Shown here: positions 8,814-17,940 of the stretch, one piece after another
Layout of the letters: each line of letters begins with the position of its first letter
How positions within the stretch are numbered: the stretch's first letter is position 1
Source: Salinimicrobium catena
Lineage (GTDB): Bacteria; Bacteroidota; Bacteroidia; Flavobacteriales; Flavobacteriaceae
NCBI RefSeq assembly: GCF_900102915.1
Contig: NZ_FNGG01000004.1
Span: 124,001-188,000 of the forward strand
Reading direction: 5' to 3'
Length of the DNA stretch: 64,000 nucleotides
Notes under the pieces: model-generated
The model's input: only the letters and a program-made list of their open reading frames with translations
Database searches by the model: none
Told to the model about the DNA's origin: nothing
Position numbers and translations under genes: made by a program

Positions 8814-9643
8814 TTAGCTTTTCAGAAACCTCAGCGCTACCCATTCATCCCTCTCAAGTTGTTCATCAAACTGCATTCCAAGCCTTTCACACTCCTCCTG
8901 AATCACAGGAATATCATTGGCGTAAAAACCGCTCAAATAGAGTTCTCCGCCAGTGTTCAGTGACTTTTCATAGGTCGCCAGATCTTCCAGCAGAATGTTC
9001 CTGTTGATATTGGCAATGATGCTATTATATTTCCTACCCTCCAGCAGCTCGGCGGCCCCTTCAAATGCTGTAATTTTATTGCAGTTGTTGCGTTCAACAT
9101 TCTCAATGGTGTTCAAATAACACCAATTATCAATATCAATCGCGTCAATTTCCTTAGCTCCTCTTTTTTCGGCCACTATAGCCAAAACTCCGGTGCCGCA
9201 GCCCATATCCAGGACCTTCTTCCCTCAAGTTCGTGCTTCAGTAAAAACTGTATCATCATGTGAGTAGTGGCGTGGTGACCCGTTCCAAATGACATCTTTG
9301 GCTCGATCACAATATCGTATCTCACATCAGGTTCAGGATGAAAAGGCGCACGCACACTGCAGGTCTCATTCACCATTATGGGATGAAAGTTCTTTTCCCA
9401 TTCCTCGTTCCAATTCACCTGCTCTATCTCCTTTTGCGTATAGGAGATATCAAATTCAGGCGATTGCAAAATATGGATCCCGGCCATTGCTTCCGCGTCA
9501 AATTCCTCTTTGGGTATATACGCAGTGATCCCGTCTTCATTCTCCACAAAACTTTCAAAGCCTGCCAGGCCCAGTTCGGCGATCAGGATCTCTGAGGCCG
9601 GTTGCGGGGGATCAATAATAAATTTAAACTCTAAATAATTCAT
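8814..9643 (-). pseudogene. prmA: Ribosomal protein L11 methyltransferase PrmA, split by a one-base frameshift
   Basis: PrmA trimethylates ribosomal protein L11 using S-adenosylmethionine. Two overlapping frames together make one full-length protein of about 276 residues. The first (9643 down to about 9220) carries the N-terminal substrate-binding domain and MSFGTGHHATT. The second (to 8814) carries the SAM motif MGCGTGVLAIV, the IIANINRNIL motif and the C-terminus. The break is just before VLDMGCGTG, where the minus strand reads GAGGGAAGAAGG; one extra G there restores the frame. It is either a genuine inactivating deletion or an indel error in the assembly. The gene follows tpiA by 9 bp. 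Confidence 0.85.
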
Positions 9644-9652
9644 TCGTTCCTT

Positions 9653-10405
9653 TTAAAACGCGCGTACAATGGCCAGGAAATCTTCGGCCTTCAAACTGGC
9701 GCCACCAACAAGTCCGCCATCCACATCCTCTTTCGCGAAGATCTCCTCTGCATTGGCCGGCTTTACGCTTCCGCCGTACAGGATAGAAACTTCGTTAGCG
9801 ATCTCTTCTCCGAATTTTTCTGAAATGGTTTTTCTTATGAATGAATGCATTTCCTGCGCCTGCTCTGGAGAAGCGGTCTCCCCTGTACCTATTGCCCATA
9901 CAGGCTCATAGGCTATGACCACACTCTTCCAGGCTTCAGGAGCAATATGAAACAATCCTCTTTCCAGTTGCTGTTTTACAACATCAAAATGGTTTCCGTT
10001 CTTCCTTTCCTCCAACTCCTCTCCGCAGCAAAAGATCACTTCCATATCGTTTTTTAGTGCCGCATCTACTTTTTTGGCAAGTACCTCATCGGTTTCTTTA
10101 AAGATGGCCCTACGCTCGCTATGTCCCAGGATCACAGTTTTCACTCCCACGCTGGTAAGCATGGCAGCCGAAACTTCGCCGGTGTAGGCGCCGCTCTCAT
10201 TCTCGTTCATATTCTGCGCAGCCACCTCTACCTCTGTTTCCCTTAGCGAATCAAAGGCATGATAAAGATTAGTGAAGGCAGGGGCCACTATCACCCGAAC
10301 TCCCGGGTTGTTTTCCCATTGTTTTTTGATCCCTTTCAACAACTCTTCAGTCTGCGCAAGATCATTGTTCATTTTCCAGTTTCCGGCTACTATTTTTTCT
10401 CTCAT
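9653..10405 (-). CDS. tpiA: Triosephosphate isomerase
   Basis: Interconverts dihydroxyacetone phosphate and glyceraldehyde 3-phosphate in glycolysis and gluconeogenesis. I used the ATG two codons inside the longest frame (10405 rather than 10411), giving 250 residues and the usual start just before KIVAGNWKMN. With this numbering the catalytic residues are Lys11, His95 (GHSERR) and Glu167 (AYEPVWAIGTG). The phosphate-binding GGSVKP and GGLVGGASL loops are intact. It heads the tpiA-prmA unit in the minus-strand cluster shared with the DoxX-like and DUF1599 genes. Confidence 0.97.
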   Translation of the reverse strand: MREKIVAGNWKMNNDLAQTEELLKGIKKQWENNPGVRVIVAPAFTNLYHAFDSLRETEVEVAAQNMNENESGAYTGEVSAAMLTSVGVKTVILGHSERRAIFKETDEVLAKKVDAALKNDMEVIFCCGEELEERKNGNHFDVVKQQLERGLFHIAPEAWKSVVIAYEPVWAIGTGETASPEQAQEMHSFIRKTISEKFGEEIANEVSILYGGSVKPANAEEIFAKEDVDGGLVGGASLKAEDFLAIVRAF

Positions 10406-10611
10406 TTTCAAGTATTTATGGTTGATAAGATAAAATTCATTTTTTGAAGCTTACGCTAAAACTTTACTAAAAAATGAATCAGATTCTGCCGGTATGCGCC
10501 TGTAGGTGTACAGGTACAACGCCAGCGGTACAAATATACCTATATGCCACGACAATGCCTGAGCATTTTAAGAATATGCCAGGTTGAAAAAAGAGGAAAT
10601 GGAACTGCTTT

Positions 10612-11706
10612 TTAGAGGTCGAGCTTTTCTGAATCGTTCCAGTGTAATTTCTGAAGAATGGTGCCCTCACTCAGCTTTACGATCCCCGGATTACTGCGGA
10701 TGATGGTCTTTAGGGCCGTTTCATCACTGAAGAACCATTCCAGGTCAAGATCGTATTTTTCGCTTACCTGCGATTTAAGCTCTTCGCCCGAAGCCGACAG
10801 ACCAATCACCCGGTAGCCTTTGCTTTTGGCTTCCTCAATCACGGCATTCAGTTTTCTCAGACCGTCAGCCTCACTTCTTCTAAGGCTATAGGCAACGATC
10901 ATGAGCAATTTATCTTCCTGTAAGAATTCTGCGGTAAAATCTTCTCCGTTCTTTTCCATCGAGAAATCGTGGATAGGCGGCACATAACCCTCCTGCACCA
11001 GTTCGGTTTCCACCTCAATGAAGTCGCCGCTTACCTGTGGATAGGACCCCTTAGTGGTCACGATCTTTTCCTCGCCATTATCCATGAATTTCCAGTGGTA
11101 GTCATAGATTGCCTCGGGCGCTCCTTCCGGAATGCTCATTCCCTGCTGAATGTTGGTGCCTTCCTTATAGGCCCTAAAGTCTATCAGCGGCAAATGCATC
11201 AGCACATAATAGGCAAAGGTGAAGCATAACATGAACGCCAGGAAAACGATCCAGCGGTGAGAGGCCGGGGCGAGATACGGGGTGAGGTATTTCCGGTTAA
11301 AGAACAGCACCAGGATCAAAATGAACAGGATCACATCTTTATAGAAGCTCTCCCAGGGTGTTAATGGAATGGCATCCCCAAAACATCCGCAATCGGTTAC
11401 TTTATTAAAGTACGCCGAATAAAAGGTCAAAAAGGTGAAAAATATGATCATGAGCAGCAAGGCCCAGGTGGTGAACTTTGGCAGATAACCTATCAGGAGC
11501 ATAATACCTAGCACCAGTTCAAAAACCACCAGCAGGATGGCGATCACCAGCGCAAAAGGTGCCAAAAATTCAAGATCAAGAACAGAAGGGCTAAAGTATT
11601 CTTCCAGTTTAAAGGAAAATCCTATGGGATCGTTCAGTTTTACAAACCCCGAAAAAATAAACAATAAACCTACTACCCATCGGGCAATACTTACTACTAT
11701 TCTCAT
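10612..11706 (-). CDS. DoxX/MauE-like membrane protein with C-terminal thioredoxin-like domain
   Basis: Inner-membrane protein of 364 residues. Residues 1-170 form a DoxX/MauE-like bundle of four or five helices. A conserved GFVKLNDPIGF motif follows helix 1, and a DCGCFGD motif (Cys106, Cys108) sits after helix 3. Residues 245-364 look like a thioredoxin fold (a LLMIVAYSL strand, then a cis-Pro-like SNPGIVKL), but the CxxC redox pair is absent. The family is widespread in Bacteroidota, often beside a DUF1599 gene as here (16 bp gap) and near tpiA. A role in membrane redox or quinone-linked chemistry is plausible but unproven. Confidence 0.75.
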   Translation of the reverse strand: MRIVVSIARWVVGLLFIFSGFVKLNDPIGFSFKLEEYFSPSVLDLEFLAPFALVIAILLVVFELVLGIMLLIGYLPKFTTWALLLMIIFFTFLTFYSAYFNKVTDCGCFGDAIPLTPWESFYKDVILFILILVLFFNRKYLTPYLAPASHRWIVFLAFMLCFTFAYYVLMHLPLIDFRAYKEGTNIQQGMSIPEGAPEAIYDYHWKFMDNGEEKIVTTKGSYPQVSGDFIEVETELVQEGYVPPIHDFSMEKNGEDFTAEFLQEDKLLMIVAYSLRRSEADGLRKLNAVIEEAKSKGYRVIGLSASGEELKSQVSEKYDLDLEWFFSDETALKTIIRSNPGIVKLSEGTILQKLHWNDSEKLDL

Positions 11707-11722
11707 ACTGTTCCTTTTATTT

Positions 11723-12274
11723 TCAGCTCACTTTACCGGTCTCATTAATATGTATGAGGGCAAAAACGGCATAATTGATCATGTCTTCGTAGTTCGCGCT
11801 TATCCCCTCGCTTACCAGGGTTTTGCCCTGGTTGTCTTCTATTTGCTTGATGCGCAATAACTTCTGAAGGATAAGATCGGTAAGAGAGCTCACCCTCATA
11901 TCACGCCAGGCCTCGCCGTAATCGTGATTTTTATCCTCCATTAATTTTTTGGTCTTTTTGATGACCTTGTCATACAATTCGGAAACTTCTTCTGTGGAAA
12001 GATCAGGTTGGGCGGCCACTCCTTTTTCAAGCTGAATAAGCGCCATGACCGAGTAATTGATGATCCCAACGAATTCGGGCACTTCCCCTTCGTCTACTTT
12101 TCTCACCTCGTTCTCCTGAAGTCCGCGAATGCGCTGCGCCTTGATAAAGATCTGGTCTGTAAGGGACGGAAGCCGTAAGATGCGCCAGGCGCATCCGTAA
12201 TCTTTCATTTTTTTAATAAACAAGCTGCGGCACTCCTCTACCACCGCATCATATTGAGCTGAAGTATCCTTCAT
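11723..12274 (-). CDS. DUF1599 domain-containing protein
   Basis: Cytoplasmic protein of 183 residues made of two copies of the same about 80-residue module. The first contains KMKDYGCAWRILRLPSLTDQI and IINYSVMALIQLE. The second contains KNHDYGEAWRDMRVSSLTDLI and MINYAVFALIHIN. The DYGxAWR and INYxxxALI motifs define DUF1599, also called nucleotide-modification-associated domain 1; its biochemical role is not established. It is the first gene of the minus-strand group leading to the DoxX-like gene and is divergent from folP, with 84 bp between the two start codons. Confidence 0.82.
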   Translation of the reverse strand: MKDTSAQYDAVVEECRSLFIKKMKDYGCAWRILRLPSLTDQIFIKAQRIRGLQENEVRKVDEGEVPEFVGIINYSVMALIQLEKGVAAQPDLSTEEVSELYDKVIKKTKKLMEDKNHDYGEAWRDMRVSSLTDLILQKLLRIKQIEDNQGKTLVSEGISANYEDMINYAVFALIHINETGKVS

Positions 12275-12320
12275 AAAAACGGGTTAATTGCGTAAATTTC
12301 GCTGATTTATTTCGAATTGT

Positions 12321-12328
12321 CAAAGTTA
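12321..12328 (-). promoter_or_regulatory. Possible -7 element for the DUF1599 gene
   Basis: TAACTTTG, an exact TAnnTTTG match, lies 46 nt upstream of the DUF1599 start in the divergent folP gap. No TTTG is found at the expected 19-nt spacing. Confidence 0.35.
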
Positions 12329-12358
12329 ATTTTTTCATCAGGAAAACAGCGCTCAAAA

Positions 12359-13183
12359 ATGTATATCAACTGTAAAGGCCAACTGGTCGATCTTTCCACC
12401 CCAAAAGTCATGGGCATTCTCAACATCACGCCCGACTCTTTTTATGACGGCGGAAAGCGGAAAACCAAGAGGGAATTTCTTCTTCATGCCGAAAAAATGC
12501 TGAAAGAAGGAGCCACTTTTATAGACGTGGGAGCCTACAGCAGCCGGCCGGGCGCTACAGATATTCCTGAAGGAGAGGAGCTTCAAAGGATCCTTCCGGT
12601 AGTGAAATCGCTGCTCGAAGAATTTCCGGATATCCTTTTATCCATCGACACCTTCCGAAGCAAAGTGGCAGAAGAATGTGTAGCCGCGGGCGCCGCGATG
12701 GTCAATGATATTTCTGCCGGCAACCTGGACTCAAAGATGATGGAGACCATAGGTCGTTTACAAGTGCCTTACATCATCATGCATATGCGTGGTACTCCGC
12801 AAACAATGAAAGACCTCAACGAATACGAGGATCTTACAGAGGATCTTCTGAAGTACTTTTCCAAAAAGATCGCTGAAGCCAGAGATCAGGGCATTAACGA
12901 TCTTATAGTGGATCCCGGCTTCGGGTTTTCGAAGAACATTGCGCAAAATTTTGAACTGCTTTCACAGCTTGAACTCCTGAAAAACCTGGAACTGCCGGTA
13001 CTTTCAGCACTTTCCCGAAAATCACTTATCTACAAGACCTTCAACACCACCCCCGAAGAAGCACTTAACGGCACCACAGTTCTCAACACCATTTCCCTTT
13101 TAAAAGGCGCAAATATCCTTAGGGTACATGACGTCAAGGAAGCCATGGAATGCGTGAAATTAGTGGGACGACTGAGAAACTAG
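12359..13183 (+). CDS. folP: Dihydropteroate synthase
   Basis: Condenses p-aminobenzoate with 6-hydroxymethyl-dihydropterin diphosphate in folate synthesis; the sulfonamide target. The ATG at 12359 is preferred to an upstream TTG at 12317 because homologues start just before INCKGQLVDLSTPKVMGILN. That gives 274 residues. The pterin-binding barrel motifs are complete: MGILNITPDSFYDGG, FIDVGAYSSRPGA, SIDTFRS, MVNDIS, DPGFGFSKN and ALSRKS. cdaA follows 38 bp downstream, a folP-cdaA arrangement common in Bacteroidota. Confidence 0.95.
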   Translation: MYINCKGQLVDLSTPKVMGILNITPDSFYDGGKRKTKREFLLHAEKMLKEGATFIDVGAYSSRPGATDIPEGEELQRILPVVKSLLEEFPDILLSIDTFRSKVAEECVAAGAAMVNDISAGNLDSKMMETIGRLQVPYIIMHMRGTPQTMKDLNEYEDLTEDLLKYFSKKIAEARDQGINDLIVDPGFGFSKNIAQNFELLSQLELLKNLELPVLSALSRKSLIYKTFNTTPEEALNGTTVLNTISLLKGANILRVHDVKEAMECVKLVGRLRN

Positions 13184-13221
13184 CCTAATATTTTTTACAT
13201 TTACCAAAAAGCAAATCTACT

Positions 13222-13995
13222 TTGGAGTTTTTAGACCTGCGCATCCTGGACGTTGTTGATATAGTGCTTATCGCCGCCCTCCTCTATTATTTATACAAGC
13301 TGGTAAAAGGCACGGTGGCCGTCAACATCTTCATTGGGATAGTGATCATTTACTTTGTGTGGAAGCTTACCCAGTTGCTGCAAATGGAAATGCTGAGCAA
13401 CGTGCTGGGAGAGTTCATTGGCGTGGGAATGTTCGCGTTGATCGTGGTCTTTCAGCAGGAAATAAGGAAATTCCTGCTCATGATAGGCTCCACCAATTTT
13501 GCCCGAAGAAGAAGATTCCTCCAAACCCTCAAACTTATCAAAGACGACCTGGAAACGCCGAATGACATTGAAGCCATTGTACGGGCCTGTGAGAACATGG
13601 GGAGGACAAATACAGGTGCCCTGATCGTAATTCAAAGGAGCACCAGCCTGGATTTCGTGAAGAATTCAGGAGACAGCATGAAGATCCTGGTCAACCAGCC
13701 CATTATCGAATCCATTTTCTATAAAAACAGCATTTTGCACGATGGGGCAATGATCATCGAGGATAACTACATTACCGCTACCCGGGTGGTACTTCCGGTT
13801 TCAAACGACAGGACGATTCCGCTAAGATTCGGACTTCGCCACAGAGCGGCTGTAGGCATCACCGAAAAAACCGATGCCATCGCCCTTGTTGTAAGTGAGG
13901 AAACAGGACAGACCTCTTATATAAAAGACGGGGAATTTGTGATGTATGAAGACCGGGAAGACCTGCTTCAGAAGTTAAAAGAAGACCTGGTGTAA
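13222..13995 (+). CDS. cdaA: Diadenylate cyclase CdaA
   Basis: Membrane-anchored enzyme that joins two ATP into the second messenger cyclic di-AMP. The 257 residues comprise three N-terminal membrane helices (about 10-85), then the DAC domain with the catalytic DGA at 174-176 and RHR at 206-208. Translation appears to begin at a TTG; the encoded residues right after it (EFLDLRILDVVDIVLIAALL) match the family start, and no nearer ATG would preserve helix 1. The stop codon directly abuts the stop of the convergent ABC exporter gene, with no intergenic base. Cyclic di-AMP usually controls potassium and osmolyte balance and cell-wall homeostasis. Confidence 0.93.
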   Translation: MEFLDLRILDVVDIVLIAALLYYLYKLVKGTVAVNIFIGIVIIYFVWKLTQLLQMEMLSNVLGEFIGVGMFALIVVFQQEIRKFLLMIGSTNFARRRRFLQTLKLIKDDLETPNDIEAIVRACENMGRTNTGALIVIQRSTSLDFVKNSGDSMKILVNQPIIESIFYKNSILHDGAMIIEDNYITATRVVLPVSNDRTIPLRFGLRHRAAVGITEKTDAIALVVSEETGQTSYIKDGEFVMYEDREDLLQKLKEDLV

Positions 13996-15768
13996 TTAAA
14001 GGGTCTCTTCTTCCTGCATGAACTGCACCTCGTATAATTTCTTGTAGTAACCGTTCTCTTTCTGCAACAGCTCCTGGTGATTACCCATTTCCACTATCTT
14101 TCCGGCATCCATAACAAGGATCTTATCCGCTTTTTTCACAGTGGCCAGGCGGTGCGCGATAACAATTGAGGTACGGCCCTGGGTGATCTTGTCGGTCGCT
14201 TTCTGTATCAATTGTTCGCTATAGGAGTCTACGGAAGAAGTAGCCTCGTCAAGCACCAGAATACTCGGGTCACTTACATAGGCTCTTAAAAATGCAATTA
14301 ATTGGCGTTGCCCTGAAGATAACATGACCCCGCGCTCCTTGACGTTATAATCGTACCCTCCCGGAAGGCTGGAAATGAACTCGTGCACTCCAATATCCTT
14401 AGCCGCCTGTATCACCGACTCGCGGGTGATCTCGGGATGGTTCAAGGTAATGTTGTTCATAATGGTATCGGCAAAAAGGAAAACATCCTGCAGCACAATT
14501 GCGATCTGCGAACGCAAAGACTTCAGCGTGATATCGCGGGAATCTATACCGTCTACATAGATCGTCCCGTCCCAGATCTCGTAAGATCTGTTCAAAAGGT
14601 TAATAATAGTAGATTTTCCGGCGCCTGTCGCTCCCACAATAGCTACGGTTTCCCCGGCATTGGCTTTAAAAGAGATCCCTTTCAGCACCTCCTCTTTATC
14701 TACATATCCAAAATGGATATTTTCAAAGGCGATATCACCTTTAAGGTGATCGATCTCCAGGGTCCCTTCATCGGCAATGGAGGATTTGGTGTCGAGCACG
14801 CCAAAAACACGATTTGCCGCCACCATTCCCATTTGCAGGGTATTGAACTTATCGGCGATCTGTCTTAACGGCCTGAACAACATCTGGCTCAATTCGATAA
14901 AAGCGACAATGACCCCCAGAGTGATCGCCTCACTTCCGGCCATCACACGAAGTCCGCCGTACCAAACAATAAGACCAATGGTAATGGAAGTGGACATTTC
15001 GGCAATGGGAAAGAAAATGGAGTTGTACCATACGGTTTTGATCCAGCCTTTTCTGTGCTTGTCATTGATCTCTTTGAACTTCTCGTACTCCTTTTCTTCC
15101 CGGGTGAAAAGCTGCACGATCTTCATCCCCGTGATACGTTCCTGCACAAAGGTGTTAAGGTTGGCCACCTGAGTACGTACTTCTTCAAAAGCCAGTTTCA
15201 TTTTCTTCTGAAAAACCCGGGTAGCGTACAAAATGAACGGCAGGACCAGCAATACCAGAAGTGTAAGCCTCCAGCTTTGATAAACCATAAAACCAAGTAC
15301 CACCAGCATTTTCAAGAGATCACTTATGATCATGAACAAGCCCTGGCTAAAGATACTGGCGATGGTTTCGATATCGCTCACCGCCCGGGTCACCAAACGC
15401 CCTACAGCCGAGTTGTCAAAATATTTCATTTTAAACTGCAGCATATGCTCAAACAGGTTAACCCTAAGGTCTCTTATCACCTCCTGGCCCAACCAGTTGG
15501 CAAAGTATATGAAGCAGAATTGAAAGATCACTTCCAGGAACAACACTCCTGCCATAAGCGAGATGTAGAACAACAACTGGTCATTGTCCTGCGGCACGAT
15601 TGACTCATCTATGGTCACCTGTAAAAGGTAAGGCCTTAATACTGCGAAAAAAGACAGCAGAATAGCCGCGATCGCCACAAAATAGAAGGTCCATTTATAG
15701 ACCTGGGTGTATTCAAGAAGCCTCCTGAACAATTTAAAATCAAACGCGTTTCCCGATGATGCAGCCAT
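13996..15768 (-). CDS. ABC exporter, ATPase/permease fusion (MsbA-like)
   Basis: Half-transporter of 590 residues acting as a homodimer or heterodimer in the inner membrane. Six transmembrane helices lie in residues 25-310. The nucleotide-binding domain has Walker A GATGAGKST at 379-387, Q427, a variant signature LSSGQRQL at 483-490, Walker B ILVLDEATS at 503-511 and His539. The fold is that of MsbA-type lipid or multidrug exporters; substrate is not deducible. Its start overlaps the truA stop by one base (TAATG), so it is probably translationally coupled to truA. Confidence 0.88.
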   Translation of the reverse strand: MAASSGNAFDFKLFRRLLEYTQVYKWTFYFVAIAAILLSFFAVLRPYLLQVTIDESIVPQDNDQLLFYISLMAGVLFLEVIFQFCFIYFANWLGQEVIRDLRVNLFEHMLQFKMKYFDNSAVGRLVTRAVSDIETIASIFSQGLFMIISDLLKMLVVLGFMVYQSWRLTLLVLLVLPFILYATRVFQKKMKLAFEEVRTQVANLNTFVQERITGMKIVQLFTREEKEYEKFKEINDKHRKGWIKTVWYNSIFFPIAEMSTSITIGLIVWYGGLRVMAGSEAITLGVIVAFIELSQMLFRPLRQIADKFNTLQMGMVAANRVFGVLDTKSSIADEGTLEIDHLKGDIAFENIHFGYVDKEEVLKGISFKANAGETVAIVGATGAGKSTIINLLNRSYEIWDGTIYVDGIDSRDITLKSLRSQIAIVLQDVFLFADTIMNNITLNHPEITRESVIQAAKDIGVHEFISSLPGGYDYNVKERGVMLSSGQRQLIAFLRAYVSDPSILVLDEATSSVDSYSEQLIQKATDKITQGRTSIVIAHRLATVKKADKILVMDAGKIVEMGNHQELLQKENGYYKKLYEVQFMQEEETL

Positions 15769-16508
15769 TAACCTTTTATACTTTTTGGGTATTCAACTTT
15801 TGTCAAGAACAAGCCATGAGCCGGCACAGATGCGCCTGCTTCACTCCTGTTCTCACTGTTTATTATCTCGTGCATTGCCTGCACTTCTATTTTTCCGAGG
15901 CCTACTTGCAGCAGGGTGCCTACTATGGCCCTTACCATGTTCCGCAAAAACCTGTCGGCGGTAATATGAAAAACCAGACCGTGATCCTGCTTCTCCCAGT
16001 AAGCGGTTTCAATGTTACAGTTGTAAGTCCTCACATCTGTGCGTGACCTGGAAAAGCATTTAAAATTCCTATATTCCAGAAGGATCTTCGCCGCCTCGTT
16101 CATTTTCTCTACATCCAGTTCCTTCTTGACCCAGTAAGCCATATCGGTCGTGAAAACATCCTTTCTCTGCACCAGGTGATACTCATAGCTTCTTGCCACG
16201 GCATCAAATCTTGCATGAGCTTCAGGCTTTACAGGGAAAAGATCGAGAATAGCGATATCTTTGGGAAGCAGGGAATTGAGCCGGAAAACCATTTCAGCTG
16301 GCATTTCCATTTCGACATCAAAATGAGCAAAAAGCTGTTTAGCATGTACCCCGGCATCGGTCCTTCCGGCACCTACAATTTCAATGTTTTCCTGAAGCAG
16401 GGTAGAAAGCGCTTTTTCGATCACCTCCTGAACAGTTGAAGCCTCAGGTTGTCTTTGCCACCCATGATAGGCTTTTCCGAAGTATGCCAGCTCCAAAAAA
16501 TATCTCAA
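15768..16508 (-). CDS. truA: tRNA pseudouridine(38-40) synthase TruA
   Basis: Modifies uridines 38-40 of the tRNA anticodon arm. Length 246 residues. The catalytic motif GAGRTDAGVHA carries Asp51. Other TruA signatures are GWQRQP near the start, RSRTDVRTYNCN and the C-terminal ADRFLRNMVRAIVG. The start is a TTG (AGA TAT TTT follow); the protein then begins RYFLELAYFGKAYHGWQ, matching homologues. It is first in a two-gene unit with the ABC exporter. Confidence 0.94.
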   Translation of the reverse strand: MRYFLELAYFGKAYHGWQRQPEASTVQEVIEKALSTLLQENIEIVGAGRTDAGVHAKQLFAHFDVEMEMPAEMVFRLNSLLPKDIAILDLFPVKPEAHARFDAVARSYEYHLVQRKDVFTTDMAYWVKKELDVEKMNEAAKILLEYRNFKCFSRSRTDVRTYNCNIETAYWEKQDHGLVFHITADRFLRNMVRAIVGTLLQVGLGKIEVQAMHEIINSENRSEAGASVPAHGLFLTKVEYPKSIKG

Positions 16509-16538
16509 TCTAAATCTTTACTTTTACATTCAAAGACA

Positions 16539-16546
16539 CAAAGATA
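16539..16546 (-). promoter_or_regulatory. -7 element upstream of truA
   Basis: TATCTTTG is an exact TAnnTTTG match 31 nt upstream of the truA start codon. Confidence 0.45.
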
Positions 16547-16613
16547 AGCCATTATAAGCAACTGCACGTCTCGCGGCTGTGATAGATTTCTAATCTCTTT
16601 ATAAAAAATTTCA

Positions 16614-17108
16614 ATGAAAAAGATCCTTCTTTTAAGCGATACCCATGGACACCTTGACGACCGCATAAAAAGCTACGCCCAGGATGCCGATGAGATTTGG
16701 CATGCGGGAGATATAGGCACTACCACAATAACAGACGAGCTGAAAAAAATAAGACCGGTGCAAGCCGTTTTCGGGAATATAGATGGAGCCGAGATAAGAA
16801 AAGAATTTCCTCTAAATAACCGCTTCATGTGCGAAGGGATTGATGTGTGGATCACGCACATTGGAGGTTACCCTGGAAAATATTCCCCTGCCGTAAAAGA
16901 GGAAATAAAAGCCGACCCGCCCAAACTGTTCATCACCGGTCACTCTCATATCCTGAAGGTGATGCATGACAAGAAGCTGAACCTGCTGCACATGAATCCG
17001 GGTGCGGCAGGAAAACAGGGTTTTCACCAGGTAAGAACCATGCTGCGGTTCAAGATAGACCGAAGTGAGATCAAGGACCTGGAGGTTATTGAACTGGGGA
17101 AGAAATAG
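16614..17108 (+). CDS. YfcE/MJ0936-type metallophosphoesterase
   Basis: Small cytoplasmic calcineurin-like phosphoesterase of 164 residues. The metal ligands are clear: Asp9 and His11 in LLSDTHGH, Asp33 in AGDIG, Asn55 in GNID, the His in WITHIGG, and GHSH near residue 105. NPGAAGKQG follows as usual in this subfamily. Related proteins hydrolyse phosphodiesters in vitro; the physiological substrate is unknown. It is divergent from truA with a 105-bp gap. Confidence 0.9.
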   Translation: MKKILLLSDTHGHLDDRIKSYAQDADEIWHAGDIGTTTITDELKKIRPVQAVFGNIDGAEIRKEFPLNNRFMCEGIDVWITHIGGYPGKYSPAVKEEIKADPPKLFITGHSHILKVMHDKKLNLLHMNPGAAGKQGFHQVRTMLRFKIDRSEIKDLEVIELGKK

Positions 17109-17277
17109 AAATTAGATTTTAGAAGTGAGAAGTGAGAATCTTTGACGATTCACTTCAGGAACACGGGATCAAAAAGAGCTTTCAAAAATGGCTTTTTTAA
17201 TTACCTTTAGAAAAAAGCGTTTACCAGCCCCGTTAATGCGATACCCTACCTAAACCCAAAACCTTGAACCTTGAACC

Positions 17278-17309
17278 AAAAAAACCCGAAGCTTTCACTC
17301 CGGGTTTTT
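17278..17309. terminator. Intrinsic terminator, bidirectional
   Basis: AAAACCCG/CGGGTTTT stem with extra inner pairing AG/CT, lying between the convergent phosphoesterase and DUF4293 genes. Just left of it is the short direct repeat CCTTGAACCTTGAACC. Confidence 0.8.
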
Positions 17310-17337
17310 ACGCACTAATACTACTAAGATGAAAGGT

Positions 17338-17748
17338 TTATCGCAGTCGGTCCACAGATTTTACAAGATCCTCATCCTTTTTGATGGCCTTATTGGCCAG
17401 CACTAAAAAAACGATAGAAATGATAGGAATCAGCATCCCAATACCTTTCTCTGAGATTTGACTCTCTCCAGATATGTTTAGGGACCAATAGACAAATAAT
17501 CCTAGTAAAATTAAGTTTAATATAATATTAAGTCGCCCCAGCACGAACTGCAGCTTCCTGTTCTTGAACAAAAATATAGTAATGAACGAGATCAATGCAG
17601 AAACCAGGAACAAGGAAAATACCATAATACGGTCTTCAGCATAAACGGTTTCTCCTGCGCTGTTTTCCCAAAGAGAAAAAACAAAGATCAATCCTGCGCT
17701 TACCAGGGCAGCCAGAAAAAGATAAATGGTTTGTATTCTTTGCAGCAT
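17338..17748 (-). CDS. DUF4293 family membrane protein
   Basis: Inner-membrane protein of 136 residues with four predicted helices (about 7-25, 44-62, 72-90 and 104-120) and a start MLQRIQTIYLFLA that is characteristic of the DUF4293 family in Bacteroidota. Function is unknown. It is transcribed divergently from rho, a neighbourhood I recall as conserved in flavobacteria. Confidence 0.8.
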   Translation of the reverse strand: MLQRIQTIYLFLAALVSAGLIFVFSLWENSAGETVYAEDRIMVFSLFLVSALISFITIFLFKNRKLQFVLGRLNIILNLILLGLFVYWSLNISGESQISEKGIGMLIPIISIVFLVLANKAIKKDEDLVKSVDRLR

Positions 17749-17766
17749 ATCTCGTCAATGAAGGCA

Positions 17767-17774
17767 CAAAAATA
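17767..17774 (-). promoter_or_regulatory. -7 element upstream of the DUF4293 gene
   Basis: TATTTTTG matches TAnnTTTG exactly, 19 nt upstream of the start codon. Confidence 0.45.
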
Positions 17775-17940
17775 AAAGATTCTTTTTGAAAACCATATCT
17801 AAAATATTAAAATAAAATTGTATAATTGCAGTATCATTACGTAACCAATTCAACGAGGGTTACTTAGACTCCAATAATTTTTTCGGTTCTTCCTCGAGAA
17901 GGTTAATTAAACCAAAGACAAATTTTATTCAACAACATTC

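Noticed and set aside
10479-10670. A 63-codon minus-strand frame between the DoxX-like gene and tpiA
   Set aside because: It overlaps the 3' end of the DoxX-like gene in another frame and shows no protein-like features.
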